A stretch of 64,000 nucleotides of DNA from Maricaulis maris_C (GTDB lineage Bacteria; Pseudomonadota; Alphaproteobacteria; Caulobacterales; Maricaulaceae): positions 496,001 through 560,000 of the forward strand of contig NZ_JAGDYT010000001.1 of assembly GCF_049116555.1 (NCBI RefSeq), written 5' to 3'. Made by a program: the position numbers and the translations under genes. Position 1 is the first letter of the stretch. Every line of letters starts with the position of its first letter. The notes beneath the pieces are model-generated. The model saw only the letters and a list, made by a program, of their open reading frames with translations. It made no database searches and was not told the origin of the DNA. Below, one piece after another: positions 36,070-45,045 of the stretch.

Positions 36070-36664
36070 CTGGGCGAGTGAGATCCGGCGGCGCTTCGCC
36101 GCGTCGCCGGTCCCGCGCCTGGGTCTTGGCATTGCCGCCCTGGTCCTTGTGCTGGATCAGCTCAGTAAATGGTGGGTGCTCGCCGGGTTGAATTTTTCGC
36201 CGCCCGGCTGTCTCGACTATCAGCGCGCCGAAGGTGCCGAGCGCCTCAACCTGCTCAACACCTGCGGCCATATCGAGGTCTCGCCGGTTTTCGATCTGAC
36301 CATGGTCTGGAACAAGGGCGTCAGTTTCGGCCTGCTCGGTGCTGACGGACCGCTCGGGCGCTGGCTTCTGGTTGTCTTCTCGGTGCTGGTGGCGCTGGGT
36401 CTGATCGCCGGGCTGTTTGATCGCGGGCCGATCCGCACCAGCCGCATCCTCCAGGGCGTGGCGTTCGGTTTCATCATTGGTGGTGCGCTGGGCAATGCGA
36501 TCGACCGGGCGGCCTACGGAGCTGTCGTCGATTTTCTCAATTTCTCGGACATTCACTTTCCCTACGTCTTCAATATCGCGGATGTCGGTATCAATCTGGG
36601 TGTCGCCGCGATAGTGCTCGATGTCTTCCTGAACGATCGAAAGCCCGGTGCAGGCAATCGGTAA
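36062..36664 (+). CDS. lspA: Lipoprotein signal peptidase (SPase II)
   Basis: The product has 200 residues, with four hydrophobic membrane segments. The aspartyl-peptidase motifs are VLVLDQLSKWW near the N-terminus, and the catalytic pair in GNAIDRAAYGAVVDFLNF (NxxD and VxDF). It cleaves prolipoprotein signal peptides in the inner membrane, and several lipoproteins in this window are its substrates. It is translated from a start inside the ileS end. Confidence 0.95.
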   Translation: MPDWASEIRRRFAASPVPRLGLGIAALVLVLDQLSKWWVLAGLNFSPPGCLDYQRAEGAERLNLLNTCGHIEVSPVFDLTMVWNKGVSFGLLGADGPLGRWLLVVFSVLVALGLIAGLFDRGPIRTSRILQGVAFGFIIGGALGNAIDRAAYGAVVDFLNFSDIHFPYVFNIADVGINLGVAAIVLDVFLNDRKPGAGNR

Positions 36665-36736
36665 TGAAAGCGGGCTGGAGTGAAGACCCGGATTTGGGTT
36701 AAACTCGTGCCAACAGAAATTCGGAGTCTCACAGAG

Positions 36737-37279
36737 ATGCGTTTGCGTACTGCTCTTTTCGCCGCGACCACTGCGGCCATCGCCCTGTCCGGCTGCAGCA
36801 ATGTTTCGCGCGCGCTCGGCGCCGAACGCTCGACCCCGGACGAGTTTCGCACCGTGACCATCGCTCCGCTGACGGTTCCGCCGGAATATAATCTGCGCCC
36901 GCCGCGTCCCGGTGAGCCGCGCCCGGACGAGATTTATCCTGATCAGCAGGCCCGTGCGGCTTTGCTCGGTGCCCAGGGTGACTTTGAGGGTTCCGATGCG
37001 GAAGCCCTGCTTGTCGCTCGCGCCGGTGGCGGTTCCGCCGACCCCTTCATCCGTTCCATCATTGATGGCGAGATGGCGAGCGTCGTGCGCAAGAATCGCA
37101 GCTTTGCCGACATGGTCCTGTTCTGGCGTGATGGCGAGTATCGCCCGCAAGGCGACGCCACGCCGCTCGATGCCTCTGCCGAGGCTGCCGCGCAGGAAAA
37201 CATCCACAATGTCACCGGCGGTGGCGATGTGGAGATCGAGCGCGATCGTCGTCTCCTGCCCAAGCTTCCCGGTCTCTGA
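36737..37279 (+). CDS. DUF3035 lipoprotein, BamF-like outer-membrane assembly component
   Basis: The product has 180 residues, starting at the ATG that opens a lipoprotein signal (ATTAAIALSGCSN; good lipobox LSGC). The mature region RSTPDEFRTVTIAPLTVPPEYNLRPPRPGEPRP matches the conserved Pro-rich start of DUF3035 proteins, described in alphaproteobacteria as BamF, part of the beta-barrel assembly machine. The rest is charged and without a recognised fold. It lies between lspA and mutL on the same strand. Confidence 0.82.
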   Translation: MRLRTALFAATTAAIALSGCSNVSRALGAERSTPDEFRTVTIAPLTVPPEYNLRPPRPGEPRPDEIYPDQQARAALLGAQGDFEGSDAEALLVARAGGGSADPFIRSIIDGEMASVVRKNRSFADMVLFWRDGEYRPQGDATPLDASAEAAAQENIHNVTGGGDVEIERDRRLLPKLPGL

Positions 37280-37342
37280 TCCGATTTCGCGAGCCCTGCG
37301 CGGGCACGCAGACCTGACCGACCGAAACACTTGACCGACTCG

Positions 37343-37364
37343 GGGCCAGCCAAGAGGCTGGCCC
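37343..37364 (+). promoter_or_regulatory. Hairpin over the mutL ribosome-binding site
   Basis: GGGCCAGCC pairs perfectly with GGCTGGCCC around AAGA. The only Shine-Dalgarno-like bases (GAGG) lie inside the structure, and the mutL ATG starts two bases later. It could occlude initiation, or act as a terminator for the upstream gene. Confidence 0.45.
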
Positions 37365-37365
37365 T

Positions 37366-39264
37366 ATGTCTTTGGCCATGACCCAACCCATTATCCGACG
37401 CCTGCCACCGGAGACGGTGAACCGAATTGCTGCCGGCGAAGTCGTCGAGCGGCCGGCCTCTGTCGTCAAGGAATTGGCCGAGAACGCCCTCGATGCCGGC
37501 GCGAAGCGGATCGATATCACGGCCGAGGGTGGCGGGCTGGTGCGTCTCCTGATCGAGGATGATGGCAAGGGGATGAGCCCGGAAGAGCTCGAACTCTGCA
37601 TCGAGCGTCACGCCACGTCCAAACTCCCGATTGCCGAGGACGGGCAGGACGATCTGCTCAATATCTCCACCATGGGCTTTCGCGGCGAGGCCTTGCCCTC
37701 GATCGGCTCGATCGCGCGGCTCTCCATCACCACCCAGGCCAAGGGTGCCGGCGATGCCTGGGCGATTCTGGTCGAAGGCGGCAAGACCAAGGGTATCGCC
37801 CCGGCCGCGCCGCTGGGGCGGGGCGGAACGCGGATCGAGGTGCGTGACCTCTTCTATGCCACCCCCGCGCGGCTGAAATTTCTCAAATCCGAACGCTCGG
37901 AGAATCTCGGTATTGCCGATGTGGTCAAGCGTATGGCCATGTCGCGCCCCGATGTCGGCTTTTTCCTCACCCTGGACGGGCGCAAGCGCCTCTCGGTTGC
38001 GGCCGAGCGCGGCGAGGGCTCCGAGGCCCGCATTGCCCGCATGTCGGCCATTCTAGGCTCGGACTTCGGCGAGAACGCGCTCGAGGTTGACCAGGAGCGC
38101 GACGGCGTGCGGATCTTCGGCTTCGCCAGCCTGCCGACTTATTCGCGCGGCTCGTCCATGCATCAATATCTCTTCGTCAATGGCCGCCCGGTGCGGGACA
38201 AGCTGTTGGGTGGGGCCGTGCGCGGCGCCTATCAGGACTTCCTCGCTCGCGACCGACATCCGGTCGTGGCGCTCAATGTCGAGCTGCCAACCGATCTGGT
38301 CGACGTCAATGTCCATCCCGCCAAGGCCGAGGTCCGCTTTCGCGATGCGGGCCTGGTGCGTGGCCTGATCGTCGGGTCCTTGCGCCACGCCCTCGCCGCC
38401 GCCGGACACCGGGCTTCGACCACCGTTGCCGGCTATGCGCTGGGGCGGGTGCGACCGGAAGGGTATCAGCCGCCGCAAGCGCCGCCGGGCGGCTACCAGT
38501 CGCACACTGCCAGTCTGGCCGGCTGGGGCGCGCCACGACCGCCATCGGAACCCATTCAGGACCGCGTCTTCGATCCGGGCATGTCGGCGCGTGTCGAGCC
38601 GAACCCGTCAGACTATGGCGCCGGCATGGGCGAGGATGTGCCAGCCGGTTTTGAAGCCGCCCAACCCGCCAGCCCGCCGCCGGACTGGCCGCTCGGAGTC
38701 GCCCGGGCGCAGCTGCACGAAACCTATGTCGTCGCCCAGACCGGGGACGGCATTGTCATCGTCGACCAGCACGCCGCCCATGAGCGTCTCGTCTATGAGC
38801 GCATGAAGAAGATGATCGCCGAGACCGGTGTCCAGCGTCAGCGTCTTCTGGTGCCGGAAATCGTCAATCTGGACGAGGCCGAGGCGCGCCGCCTGCTCGA
38901 ACGCACGGAAGAATTGGAAGAGCTCGGCCTTGTCATCGAAGCCTTCGGCCAGGGCGCCATCGCCGTGCGCGAAACGCCGGCCTTGCTCAAGAAGCTCGAC
39001 GTCCAAGGTCTGATCCGCGACCTCGCCGACGACCTCGCCGAATACGACCAGGCGCTGTCATTGAAGGAAAAGCTGGAAGACGTCGTCGGCACCATGGCCT
39101 GCCACGGTTCCGTCCGCTCCGGCCGCCGCCTCAATGGCGAGGAGATGAACGCCCTGCTGCGCGAAATGGAAGCGACCCCGCACTCCGGCCAGTGCAATCA
39201 CGGCCGGCCCACCTATGTGGAGCTCAAGCTGAGCGATATCGAGCGCCTGTTCGGGCGGCGGTAG
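37366..39264 (+). CDS. mutL: DNA mismatch repair protein MutL
   Basis: The product has 632 residues. The N-terminal GHKL ATPase has VNRIAAGEVVERPASVVKELAENALDAGA, DDGKGM, and TMGFRGEALPSIGSIA; transducer motifs include GRPVRDKLL and DVNVHPAKAEVRF. A Pro/Gly-rich linker spans about 355-440. The C-terminal dimerisation domain includes VIVDQHAAHERLVYERM, followed by ACHGSVRSGRRL and CNHGRPTYVEL. The presence of DQHAAHER, CHGS and a CNHGRP element is what is seen in MutL proteins; I do not assign endonuclease activity. It couples MutS recognition to repair. Confidence 0.97.
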   Translation: MSLAMTQPIIRRLPPETVNRIAAGEVVERPASVVKELAENALDAGAKRIDITAEGGGLVRLLIEDDGKGMSPEELELCIERHATSKLPIAEDGQDDLLNISTMGFRGEALPSIGSIARLSITTQAKGAGDAWAILVEGGKTKGIAPAAPLGRGGTRIEVRDLFYATPARLKFLKSERSENLGIADVVKRMAMSRPDVGFFLTLDGRKRLSVAAERGEGSEARIARMSAILGSDFGENALEVDQERDGVRIFGFASLPTYSRGSSMHQYLFVNGRPVRDKLLGGAVRGAYQDFLARDRHPVVALNVELPTDLVDVNVHPAKAEVRFRDAGLVRGLIVGSLRHALAAAGHRASTTVAGYALGRVRPEGYQPPQAPPGGYQSHTASLAGWGAPRPPSEPIQDRVFDPGMSARVEPNPSDYGAGMGEDVPAGFEAAQPASPPPDWPLGVARAQLHETYVVAQTGDGIVIVDQHAAHERLVYERMKKMIAETGVQRQRLLVPEIVNLDEAEARRLLERTEELEELGLVIEAFGQGAIAVRETPALLKKLDVQGLIRDLADDLAEYDQALSLKEKLEDVVGTMACHGSVRSGRRLNGEEMNALLREMEATPHSGQCNHGRPTYVELKLSDIERLFGRR

Positions 39265-39286
39265 TCACCCGACCGGTCCAGGGCGG

Positions 39287-39691
39287 TCAGTCCTCGGTGC
39301 TTTCATCCTCGATCATGCGGATTGTCGGGCCGTCGAACGAGATCAACCCGTCGATGGCCGCGGCGAAGTCCAGCGACTTGTATGACCAGCCGACCTCCAC
39401 CCCATCGACGGCATGATAGACGGCATCACCCTTGAGCGGGCAGTGGGTGGACTTGTCGACTGTCTCCAATGGTACGGTGGCATCGGCCAGTGGCAGATAG
39501 ATGCGCGGTGGGTAGACGCCGCGGCCAATCTCCACCAGACGGATCGCCTGGGTCGTGCGGGCAATGGTGCGCCCGGCAAGCTGGATCTCGACCGGTCGGT
39601 CGACCGGCTGCAGGACCATGAGGTGATCGGCATTGGCCGGATTCCGGATGGCGTCCTTGAAAGCGGGATGGCCGATCGTGGTCGCGCTCAT
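39287..39691 (-). CDS. DUF427 domain protein
   Basis: The product has 134 residues. The block RTTQAIRLVEIGRGVYPPRIYLPLADA, then STHCPLKGDAVYHAVDG, matches the small DUF427 family, whose conserved features are the Pro-Pro-x-x-Tyr and Thr-x-Cys-Pro-x-Lys-Gly motifs. It is a cytosolic single-domain protein of unknown biochemical role. It is convergent with mutL and 87 bases from rsmD on the same strand. Confidence 0.85.
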   Translation of the reverse strand: MSATTIGHPAFKDAIRNPANADHLMVLQPVDRPVEIQLAGRTIARTTQAIRLVEIGRGVYPPRIYLPLADATVPLETVDKSTHCPLKGDAVYHAVDGVEVGWSYKSLDFAAAIDGLISFDGPTIRMIEDESTED

Positions 39692-39778
39692 GGCAGTCTC
39701 CTGTGCTGCCGCCCATATGGGAAGCCCGTCCGAGGTCTGCAGCGGGTTTCACGCGAGTGTGACCGGTCGGCGTCGCTA

Positions 39779-40342
39779 TCACTCGGCCCGCGTCAAAAAC
39801 AGCACCTTCGCCGCGCCATAGATCTTCTCCACCTGACACGTCCAACCCGGTGTGACCGGTTCTTCTTCGGCTCCGACTTCCAGCACAGCCACAGCGTCGT
39901 CACTCACCCAATTGCCGTCGAGCAGTTTGCTCAGAGTCTTGGGGCCGAGGCCGAAGCCATAGGGGGGGTCGAGGAAGACCAGGTTGAAGGGTGCGCCCAG
40001 ATTGGAGGGTTTCTCGCCCAGCGCCGTGGCGTCGCGGCGGTGGATGCGAGTGACGCCGAAGAGCTGCAGTGTGTCGACATTGTCGCGGATGGCGCCGCGC
40101 GCTTCGGCCGCAAACTCGACGAAGAGGCAGAAAGCCGCCCCGCGTGAGATCGCTTCCAGGCCCAGCGCGCCGGAGCCGGCATAGAAGTCAGCGACCCGGG
40201 CACCGTCGATCGCCGGGCACCAGTCGGCATGTTCGATCACGTTGAACATGTTCTCGCGCGCCCGGTCCGAGGTCGGACGGGTGGACTTCCCCTTGGGGGC
40301 TACAAGGGCACGATTGCGGAACCTGCCGCCGACGATACGCAT
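39779..40342 (-). CDS. rsmD: 16S rRNA (guanine966-N2)-methyltransferase
   Basis: The product has 187 residues. RsmD landmarks: MRIVGGRFRNRALVAP, the GxxxRPTSDRARENMFN segment, SAM-binding VADFYAGSGALGLEAISRGA, and catalytic FLDPPYGFG. It methylates G966 of 16S rRNA during 30S assembly. It starts 5 bases after the pseudouridine synthase gene and is probably co-transcribed with it. Confidence 0.95.
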   Translation of the reverse strand: MRIVGGRFRNRALVAPKGKSTRPTSDRARENMFNVIEHADWCPAIDGARVADFYAGSGALGLEAISRGAAFCLFVEFAAEARGAIRDNVDTLQLFGVTRIHRRDATALGEKPSNLGAPFNLVFLDPPYGFGLGPKTLSKLLDGNWVSDDAVAVLEVGAEEEPVTPGWTCQVEKIYGAAKVLFLTRAE

Positions 40343-40347
40343 GGCCG

Positions 40348-41457
40348 CTAGCTCCGGCCGCCGGGCTTGCGTGGCCCACCCGATCGGGACCCACCCGGGC
40401 GCGGACCGCCGGGCTTGCGGGGGCCGCCCGTGCGGGGCGTATCGGGTCGCGATGTGGTCGCGCGCGGAGCAGCACGACCAGGAGCCGGTTTGGCGGTCGG
40501 CTTGCCATCCTTGCCGCGGCGGGCGCGTGCCGATTTGGCGTCCAGCGGACGGCCCTTGCGGCTGTCCTCGAGCAGGCTGTCATCGACGTCGCGTTTGGGG
40601 AGGCCGGGCTGACCGGGGCCACCCATGGCGCGATGGCCCGGCTTCTGACCCGGTCCCTTGCGCGCTGCGCGGTTGGCCGGGCGCGGCTTGGCGATGGCCT
40701 GGCCGGTCGGTGTCTCGCCCAAATCGATCAGGTGACCACACTGGTCGTGCAGCACGCGTGAGGGCACGGCTTTGATCTCACCCTTGCTCAGCTGCCCAAG
40801 CTGGAACGGACCATAGGCGATGCGGATCAGCCGGTTCACCCGCAGGCCGACCGCGTCGAGCGCCTTGCGGACCTCGCGATTCTTGCCTTCGCGAATACCA
40901 ACCTCGAGCCAGATATTCGAGCCGGTCTCGCGTTCGACCTCGACTTCCATGGGGCCGTATTTGATGCCCTCAACGGTAACGCCGGCGCGCAGGATCTTCA
41001 GCGCCGACTCGGAGATAGACCCGAAGGCACGAGCCCGATAGCGACGCGTCCAGCCGGTCGAGGGCAATTCCAGGGCGCGGGCGAGAGCGCCGTCATTGGT
41101 CAGCAGCAGCAGGCCTTCCGAGGTCAGGTCGAGGCGACCGATCGAAATGACCCGGCCGATATCCTTGGGGATCGCGTCGAACACGGTCTCGCGGCCTTCC
41201 GGGTCGGCATGGGTTGTCACCAGACCGTCCGGCTTGTGATAGCGCCAGAGCTTGGTGGCTGCGGGCGGCTCGACACGCTTGCCGTCAACTTCGATGTTTT
41301 CGCTGCCCGTCACCTTGAAGGCCGGCGTGTCGAGCGTCTTGCCGTCGACCTTGATCCGGCCATCCTCGATCATGCGCTCGACCTCGCGACGTGAGGCCAC
41401 ACCGGCGCGGGCGAGGAATTTGGCAATACGTTCAGAAGTGTCGGCAGTTCCGGTCAC
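40348..41457 (-). CDS. RsuA/RluB-family pseudouridine synthase with basic Gly/Pro-rich tail
   Basis: The product has 369 residues. An N-terminal S4 domain (RIAKFLARAGVASRREVERMIEDGRIKVDGK) precedes the catalytic domain with the active Asp in SIGRLDLTSEGLLLLTNDG and the GKNREVRKALDAVGL motif. It isomerises uridine in rRNA (RluB/RsuA class; exact site not decidable). From about residue 240 the protein is a low-complexity tail of Arg, Lys, Pro and Gly ending in GGPRKPGG-type repeats, probably for RNA binding. It is divergent from tadA. Confidence 0.92.
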   Translation of the reverse strand: MTGTADTSERIAKFLARAGVASRREVERMIEDGRIKVDGKTLDTPAFKVTGSENIEVDGKRVEPPAATKLWRYHKPDGLVTTHADPEGRETVFDAIPKDIGRVISIGRLDLTSEGLLLLTNDGALARALELPSTGWTRRYRARAFGSISESALKILRAGVTVEGIKYGPMEVEVERETGSNIWLEVGIREGKNREVRKALDAVGLRVNRLIRIAYGPFQLGQLSKGEIKAVPSRVLHDQCGHLIDLGETPTGQAIAKPRPANRAARKGPGQKPGHRAMGGPGQPGLPKRDVDDSLLEDSRKGRPLDAKSARARRGKDGKPTAKPAPGRAAPRATTSRPDTPRTGGPRKPGGPRPGGSRSGGPRKPGGRS

Positions 41458-41495
41458 GCTTGACCCTTTCGCAGCGGCGCTCTATCGCGCGCAGT

Positions 41496-41987
41496 ATGAC
41501 AGACCCGCGCGATACACGTTTTATGACGGCGGCGCTACGCCTGGCGCAAGCCGCAGCTGAGGCTGGCGAGGCACCGATCGGTGCGGTCATCGTCGATCCG
41601 GCGACCGATGCAATCATCGCACAGGCCCATAATCGCCCGATTGCCGGCCATGATCCCACCGCCCACGCTGAAATCCTGGCCCTGCGCGAGGCCGCTGTGA
41701 CGCTGGGCAATTACCGGCTCACCGGGCTGGAACTCTATGTCACGCTGGAACCCTGTGCGATGTGCGCCGGCGCGATCAGTCATGCCCGGATCGGCCGACT
41801 GGTCTTCGGCGCGAGCGATCCCAAGGGCGGAGCCGTGATCTCGGGCCCGCGCTTCTTCGATCAGCCGACCTGTCACTGGCGACCCGACATTGTGTCCGGC
41901 ATCATGGCTGATGAGGGCGCCGGCCTGCTGAAGGATTTCTTTCGCGCCCGGCGCAAGGCCAAGGGAAAGCCGCGCGATGGCATTTGA
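41496..41987 (+). CDS. tadA: tRNA-specific adenosine deaminase
   Basis: The product has 163 residues, starting at the ATG before TDPRDTRFM. The zinc deaminase motifs are HDPTAHAEILALREAA (HAE) and LEPCAMCAGAISHARIGRLVFGA (PCxxC). It converts A34 to inosine in tRNA-Arg(ACG). The gene is divergent from the pseudouridine synthase, and its last 11 bases overlap the TfoX-N gene. Confidence 0.94.
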   Translation: MTDPRDTRFMTAALRLAQAAAEAGEAPIGAVIVDPATDAIIAQAHNRPIAGHDPTAHAEILALREAAVTLGNYRLTGLELYVTLEPCAMCAGAISHARIGRLVFGASDPKGGAVISGPRFFDQPTCHWRPDIVSGIMADEGAGLLKDFFRARRKAKGKPRDGI

Positions 41988-42309
41988 CCCTGATCTTGTC
42001 GACCGGATGGAGGCGGCGCTGATCGCGCTCGGCCAGCGCCCGGAACGTCGGCGGATGTTCGGCGGCGTCGCGCTGATGATCGGCGGCAATATGAGTTTCG
42101 GCACGTCGAATGATCAATTGCATGTCCGGGTCGGACCCGATCGCTATGCGGCGGCCCTTGCGATGCCGGGAGCCCGTGAAATGGATCTCACGGGTCGCGT
42201 GATGAAGGGCTGGGTGACGGTTGACGGCCCGTCCGATCTGGATGACGACGCGCTCGCCGGCTGGGCGAAGCTGACAGCCGATTTCGTCACGACGCTGCCC
42301 GCGAAATGA
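41977..42309 (+). CDS. TfoX N-terminal domain protein
   Basis: The product has 110 residues. The sequence RRMFGGVALMIGGNMSFGTSNDQLHVRVGPD is the hallmark of the TfoX-N domain (Met-Phe-Gly-Gly followed by the substrate-like beta hairpin). Stand-alone TfoX-N proteins occur widely; despite the name, a competence role is not implied. Overlap with tadA indicates translational coupling. Confidence 0.85.
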   Translation: MAFDPDLVDRMEAALIALGQRPERRRMFGGVALMIGGNMSFGTSNDQLHVRVGPDRYAAALAMPGAREMDLTGRVMKGWVTVDGPSDLDDDALAGWAKLTADFVTTLPAK

Positions 42310-42496
42310 TCGTGGGGTCGGGGTAATTCCTGATATCGCAAATCTGTCACGAATCTGTGGCGTGAGGAGATTGGCGGGCTGAACGATGGGAAAACGCCCT
42401 GTCGGAGCGCCGCCATGGGCATTCTCGGATCCAGCTCCTCCCCACCGCCGCGTTGGCCCGTGTCGGGCCGGGCGCGGCGCTTGCCGGTTTCGGCCG

Positions 42497-43072
42497 CTAG
42501 GCGAGACGCGCTTCCAGGCCGGCTTTCACGGCGGGCCATTCCGTTTTCAGGACCGAGAAAAAGACCGTGTCGCGCCACTCGCCCGTCCAGCACAGGAGGT
42601 GACGGCGAAGTGTGCCTTCTCGCGTCGCGCCCATCTTGGTCATCGCGGCTTGGGAGCGCGCATTGAGATGGTGGGTCTTGAGCTCGACCCGTTCCGCACC
42701 GGCATCAAAGGCGCCGGCCAGAAGCAGAAGCTTGGCAGCAGGATTGATCGCTGTGCCGCGCGCCATCCTGCCATACCAGGTCCAGCCGATTTCCACCCGT
42801 TTGTGGGCCGGTACTAGGCTGAGCCAGGCCGAATGTCCCACCGCTGCGCCATCGTCACGGCGGCGCACGAGGTGGCTGATCTGCTGGCCGGACAGGGTGT
42901 TGCCGAGCATGAGGTCGAACCAGGGATCAAAGTGCTCACCATCGCCGCGGAGCGAGGTCAGCGCCCAGAGCTCGGCCTCGTCGGCGAGTGGCCGGAGTTC
43001 CTCGCGGTGGGCCTCGGTGAGCGGTTCGAGGCGGGCAATCGCATTCTCGCGAATGTGAGGTGTGATGATCAT
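42497..43072 (-). CDS. GNAT family acetyltransferase (RimJ/RimL-like)
   Basis: The product has 191 residues. I start it at the ATG whose bases overlap the stop of the upstream transporter gene (ATGA), which indicates coupling. The sequence RLEPLTEAHREELRPLADEAELW at the N-terminus and KTHHLNARSQAAMTKMGATREGTLRRH near the C-terminus are typical of GNAT enzymes that acetylate N-termini or small molecules. The same frame stays open far upstream through the transporter gene, but that part is a shadow. Confidence 0.88.
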   Translation of the reverse strand: MIITPHIRENAIARLEPLTEAHREELRPLADEAELWALTSLRGDGEHFDPWFDLMLGNTLSGQQISHLVRRRDDGAAVGHSAWLSLVPAHKRVEIGWTWYGRMARGTAINPAAKLLLLAGAFDAGAERVELKTHHLNARSQAAMTKMGATREGTLRRHLLCWTGEWRDTVFFSVLKTEWPAVKAGLEARLA

Positions 43073-43812
43073 GAGCCGGATCCGGTCAGCAGGAGAACGC
43101 CGCGCAGGACATAGATAGCCCCGATGGCGGAGACGATCCATTTCGTCCACTGGCGGAACTGGACATCGCTCATCAAGGCGAGGAAACGCGCGCCCGCCGT
43201 CGTTCCCAGAATGGCCAGAGGCGCGGCGACCAGCAACCAGTGCGCCGAGGGCAGGCCGGCTGCACCGATCGCGGGCAGGATGTAATAGGCGATCTTGACG
43301 CCATGACTGACGACCTGGGTCGCCGCCTTTGTGGCGACAATGCTGCGCCGGTCGCTCCGGGTGTCGGCGAAGAAGACATCCAGCAGCGGTCCGGAGACGC
43401 CGGCAACGACATTGAGCCCGGTGACGACAAAGCCGCAGACAACCGCGTGATGCGGGCGGCTGGCGTCGAGATGGAGGATGTGTTTGGGCAGCCAGATCAC
43501 CGCCGGTACCAGGCCCAGAATGATGAAGAGCCATGGCTTGGACAATTCGAAACTGGCGAAGACAAGCAGGCCCGCCGCGGCGGCGGAGCCGGCGAGGTAA
43601 ATCCCCAGCACGCGCCAGTCGATCCATTTGAGATGCAGGATGGCCCGCCAGCCATTGGACACGCTCTGGATCACGCCATGCACAACCATCGCCGACGCCA
43701 CCGGCAGGACCAGAGCCAGCGCCCCCATCAGGATCAATCCGCCGGCCATGCCAAACACGCCGGAAATGAAGGCGGTGACGAAAGTTGCTAGCAGGATGAA
43801 AGCGGCGATCAT
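43069..43812 (-). CDS. TauE/SafE family membrane transporter
   Basis: The product has 247 residues. I chose the ATG at MIAAFILLATFVTAFISGVFGMAGGLILMGAL because the family begins with a membrane segment containing GxxGxGGG-like glycines, while the upstream extension is Arg/Pro-rich. About eight hydrophobic segments are visible. The second family repeat appears at GLNVVAGVSGPLLDVFF. The family exports sulfite, sulfoacetate or other small anions; substrate unknown. It overlaps the acetyltransferase gene by 4 bases. Confidence 0.88.
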   Translation of the reverse strand: MIAAFILLATFVTAFISGVFGMAGGLILMGALALVLPVASAMVVHGVIQSVSNGWRAILHLKWIDWRVLGIYLAGSAAAAGLLVFASFELSKPWLFIILGLVPAVIWLPKHILHLDASRPHHAVVCGFVVTGLNVVAGVSGPLLDVFFADTRSDRRSIVATKAATQVVSHGVKIAYYILPAIGAAGLPSAHWLLVAAPLAILGTTAGARFLALMSDVQFRQWTKWIVSAIGAIYVLRGVLLLTGSGS

Positions 43813-43950
43813 GGCCGGACTATATCGCCTCGGGCGAGGTGGGCGAGCGTGTGGTGCAGGCCGGCTTTGAAGGCTGCAGACCCTCATCAACAGGTCGTGC
43901 GCCGGCATGGGTGACTGGCGCAGACACTCAGGAAAATCTCGTTCCGATTC

Positions 43951-43974
43951 CTGCGGGCGACTGATCGCCCGCAG
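43951..43974 (-). terminator. Hairpin after the phosphotransferase gene
   Basis: CTGCGGGCGA pairs perfectly with TCGCCCGCAG around a 4-base loop, starting 6 bases beyond the stop codon of the minus-strand phosphotransferase gene. There is no T-run. Confidence 0.5.
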
Positions 43975-43980
43975 CTTGCC

Positions 43981-45045
43981 CTACGCCCCGGCCTGTTTCG
44001 CAAATCCCCAGGCCGCTTCCGCCATCGGCTCGACAGCCGCGCCCATTTCCGACGCCTTGGCGTTGGACGCATTGCCCTGGAGGGAACGGGCATAGACCCC
44101 CTGGATGATCGAGGTCAGGCGGAAAATGTTGTAGGCGAAATAGAAATCCAGCGCCGGAATGCCCGAGCGATGGGTCCGGTCGCAATAGGCCTGCGTGTAT
44201 TGCTCGATCGTGGGTATGCCCAGAGAGGCGATGTCCACGCCGAGCAGGCCATTGCGGATTTCCGGCGGCATGACCCAGCCCATCAGTTGATAGGTGAAGT
44301 CGGCCAGCGGGTCGCCGAGGGTGGAGAGCTCCCAGTCGAGCACGGCGATCACGCGCGGCTCTGTGGGATGGAAGACCATATTGTCGAGACGGTAGTCGCC
44401 GTGCACGACGCTGGTGCGTTCCTGTTCCGGTGCGGCCGTCGGCAACCACTCGATCAGCCTGTCCATCGCCGGGACGGTCACGGTCTCTGCAGCTCTGTAT
44501 TGCTTGGTCCAACGGCCGATCTGGCGGTCAAAATAATTGCCCGGCTTGCCGTAATCGCCGAGACCTGCAGCCTCGAAATCGATCCCGTGCAGCTGGGCCA
44601 GCGTCGCATTGGACGCATCATAGATGGCACCGCGTTCGGCCGTGTCGAGATCGGGCAGGAGCGGGTCCCAGAAGATCCGGCCCTCGACGAAATCCATGAT
44701 GTAGAATTCTGTCCCGACGACCTCCCGCTCCATGCACAGGCCGTGCATGAGCGGAGCCGGGAAGCCTGCCTCGCCCAGCGCCTTCATGACGCGGAATTCC
44801 CGGTCCACCGCATGTGCAGAGGGGAGAAGCTTGCCCGGCGGCTTGCGGCGCAGGACATAGGCCTTGCCAGGCGTCACCAGCTTGTAGGTCGGGTTGGATT
44901 GTCCGCCCTTGAACTGTTCCACCGTCAACGGTCCGGAGAACCCCCCGACATGAGCCCGCATCCACTCGGCCAGCGCCGCCTCGTCAAAGGCCAGCGCGTC
45001 GACTACCGGCTTGGTGCCGGAGAAGCTGTCGTCGATCTCACTCAT
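43981..45045 (-). CDS. Phosphotransferase family protein (APH-like, ACAD10/11 type)
   Basis: The product has 354 residues. The kinase-like fold is shown by FKGGQSNPTYKLVTPGKAYVLRRKPPGKLLPSAHAVDREFRVM, the Brenner motif VVHGDYRLDNMVF and the metal motif VIAVLDWELSTLGDPLADF. This subgroup sits beside acyl-CoA metabolism genes in many bacteria and phosphorylates a small alcohol-bearing substrate, e.g. 4-hydroxy acids; that is inference. Its ATG overlaps the amidohydrolase stop (TGATG). Confidence 0.88.
   Translation of the reverse strand: MSEIDDSFSGTKPVVDALAFDEAALAEWMRAHVGGFSGPLTVEQFKGGQSNPTYKLVTPGKAYVLRRKPPGKLLPSAHAVDREFRVMKALGEAGFPAPLMHGLCMEREVVGTEFYIMDFVEGRIFWDPLLPDLDTAERGAIYDASNATLAQLHGIDFEAAGLGDYGKPGNYFDRQIGRWTKQYRAAETVTVPAMDRLIEWLPTAAPEQERTSVVHGDYRLDNMVFHPTEPRVIAVLDWELSTLGDPLADFTYQLMGWVMPPEIRNGLLGVDIASLGIPTIEQYTQAYCDRTHRSGIPALDFYFAYNIFRLTSIIQGVYARSLQGNASNAKASEMGAAVEPMAEAAWGFAKQAGA

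Noticed and set aside
33904..36132. A 742-codon antisense frame over ileS
   Set aside because: Long antisense frames are expected at this GC content; ileS is unambiguous and the antisense product has no motif.
42497..43627. Reading the acetyltransferase as a 376-residue protein
   Set aside because: The extension lies antisense-like in another frame of the TauE/SafE gene; the ATG overlapping that gene's stop gives a normal-length GNAT protein.
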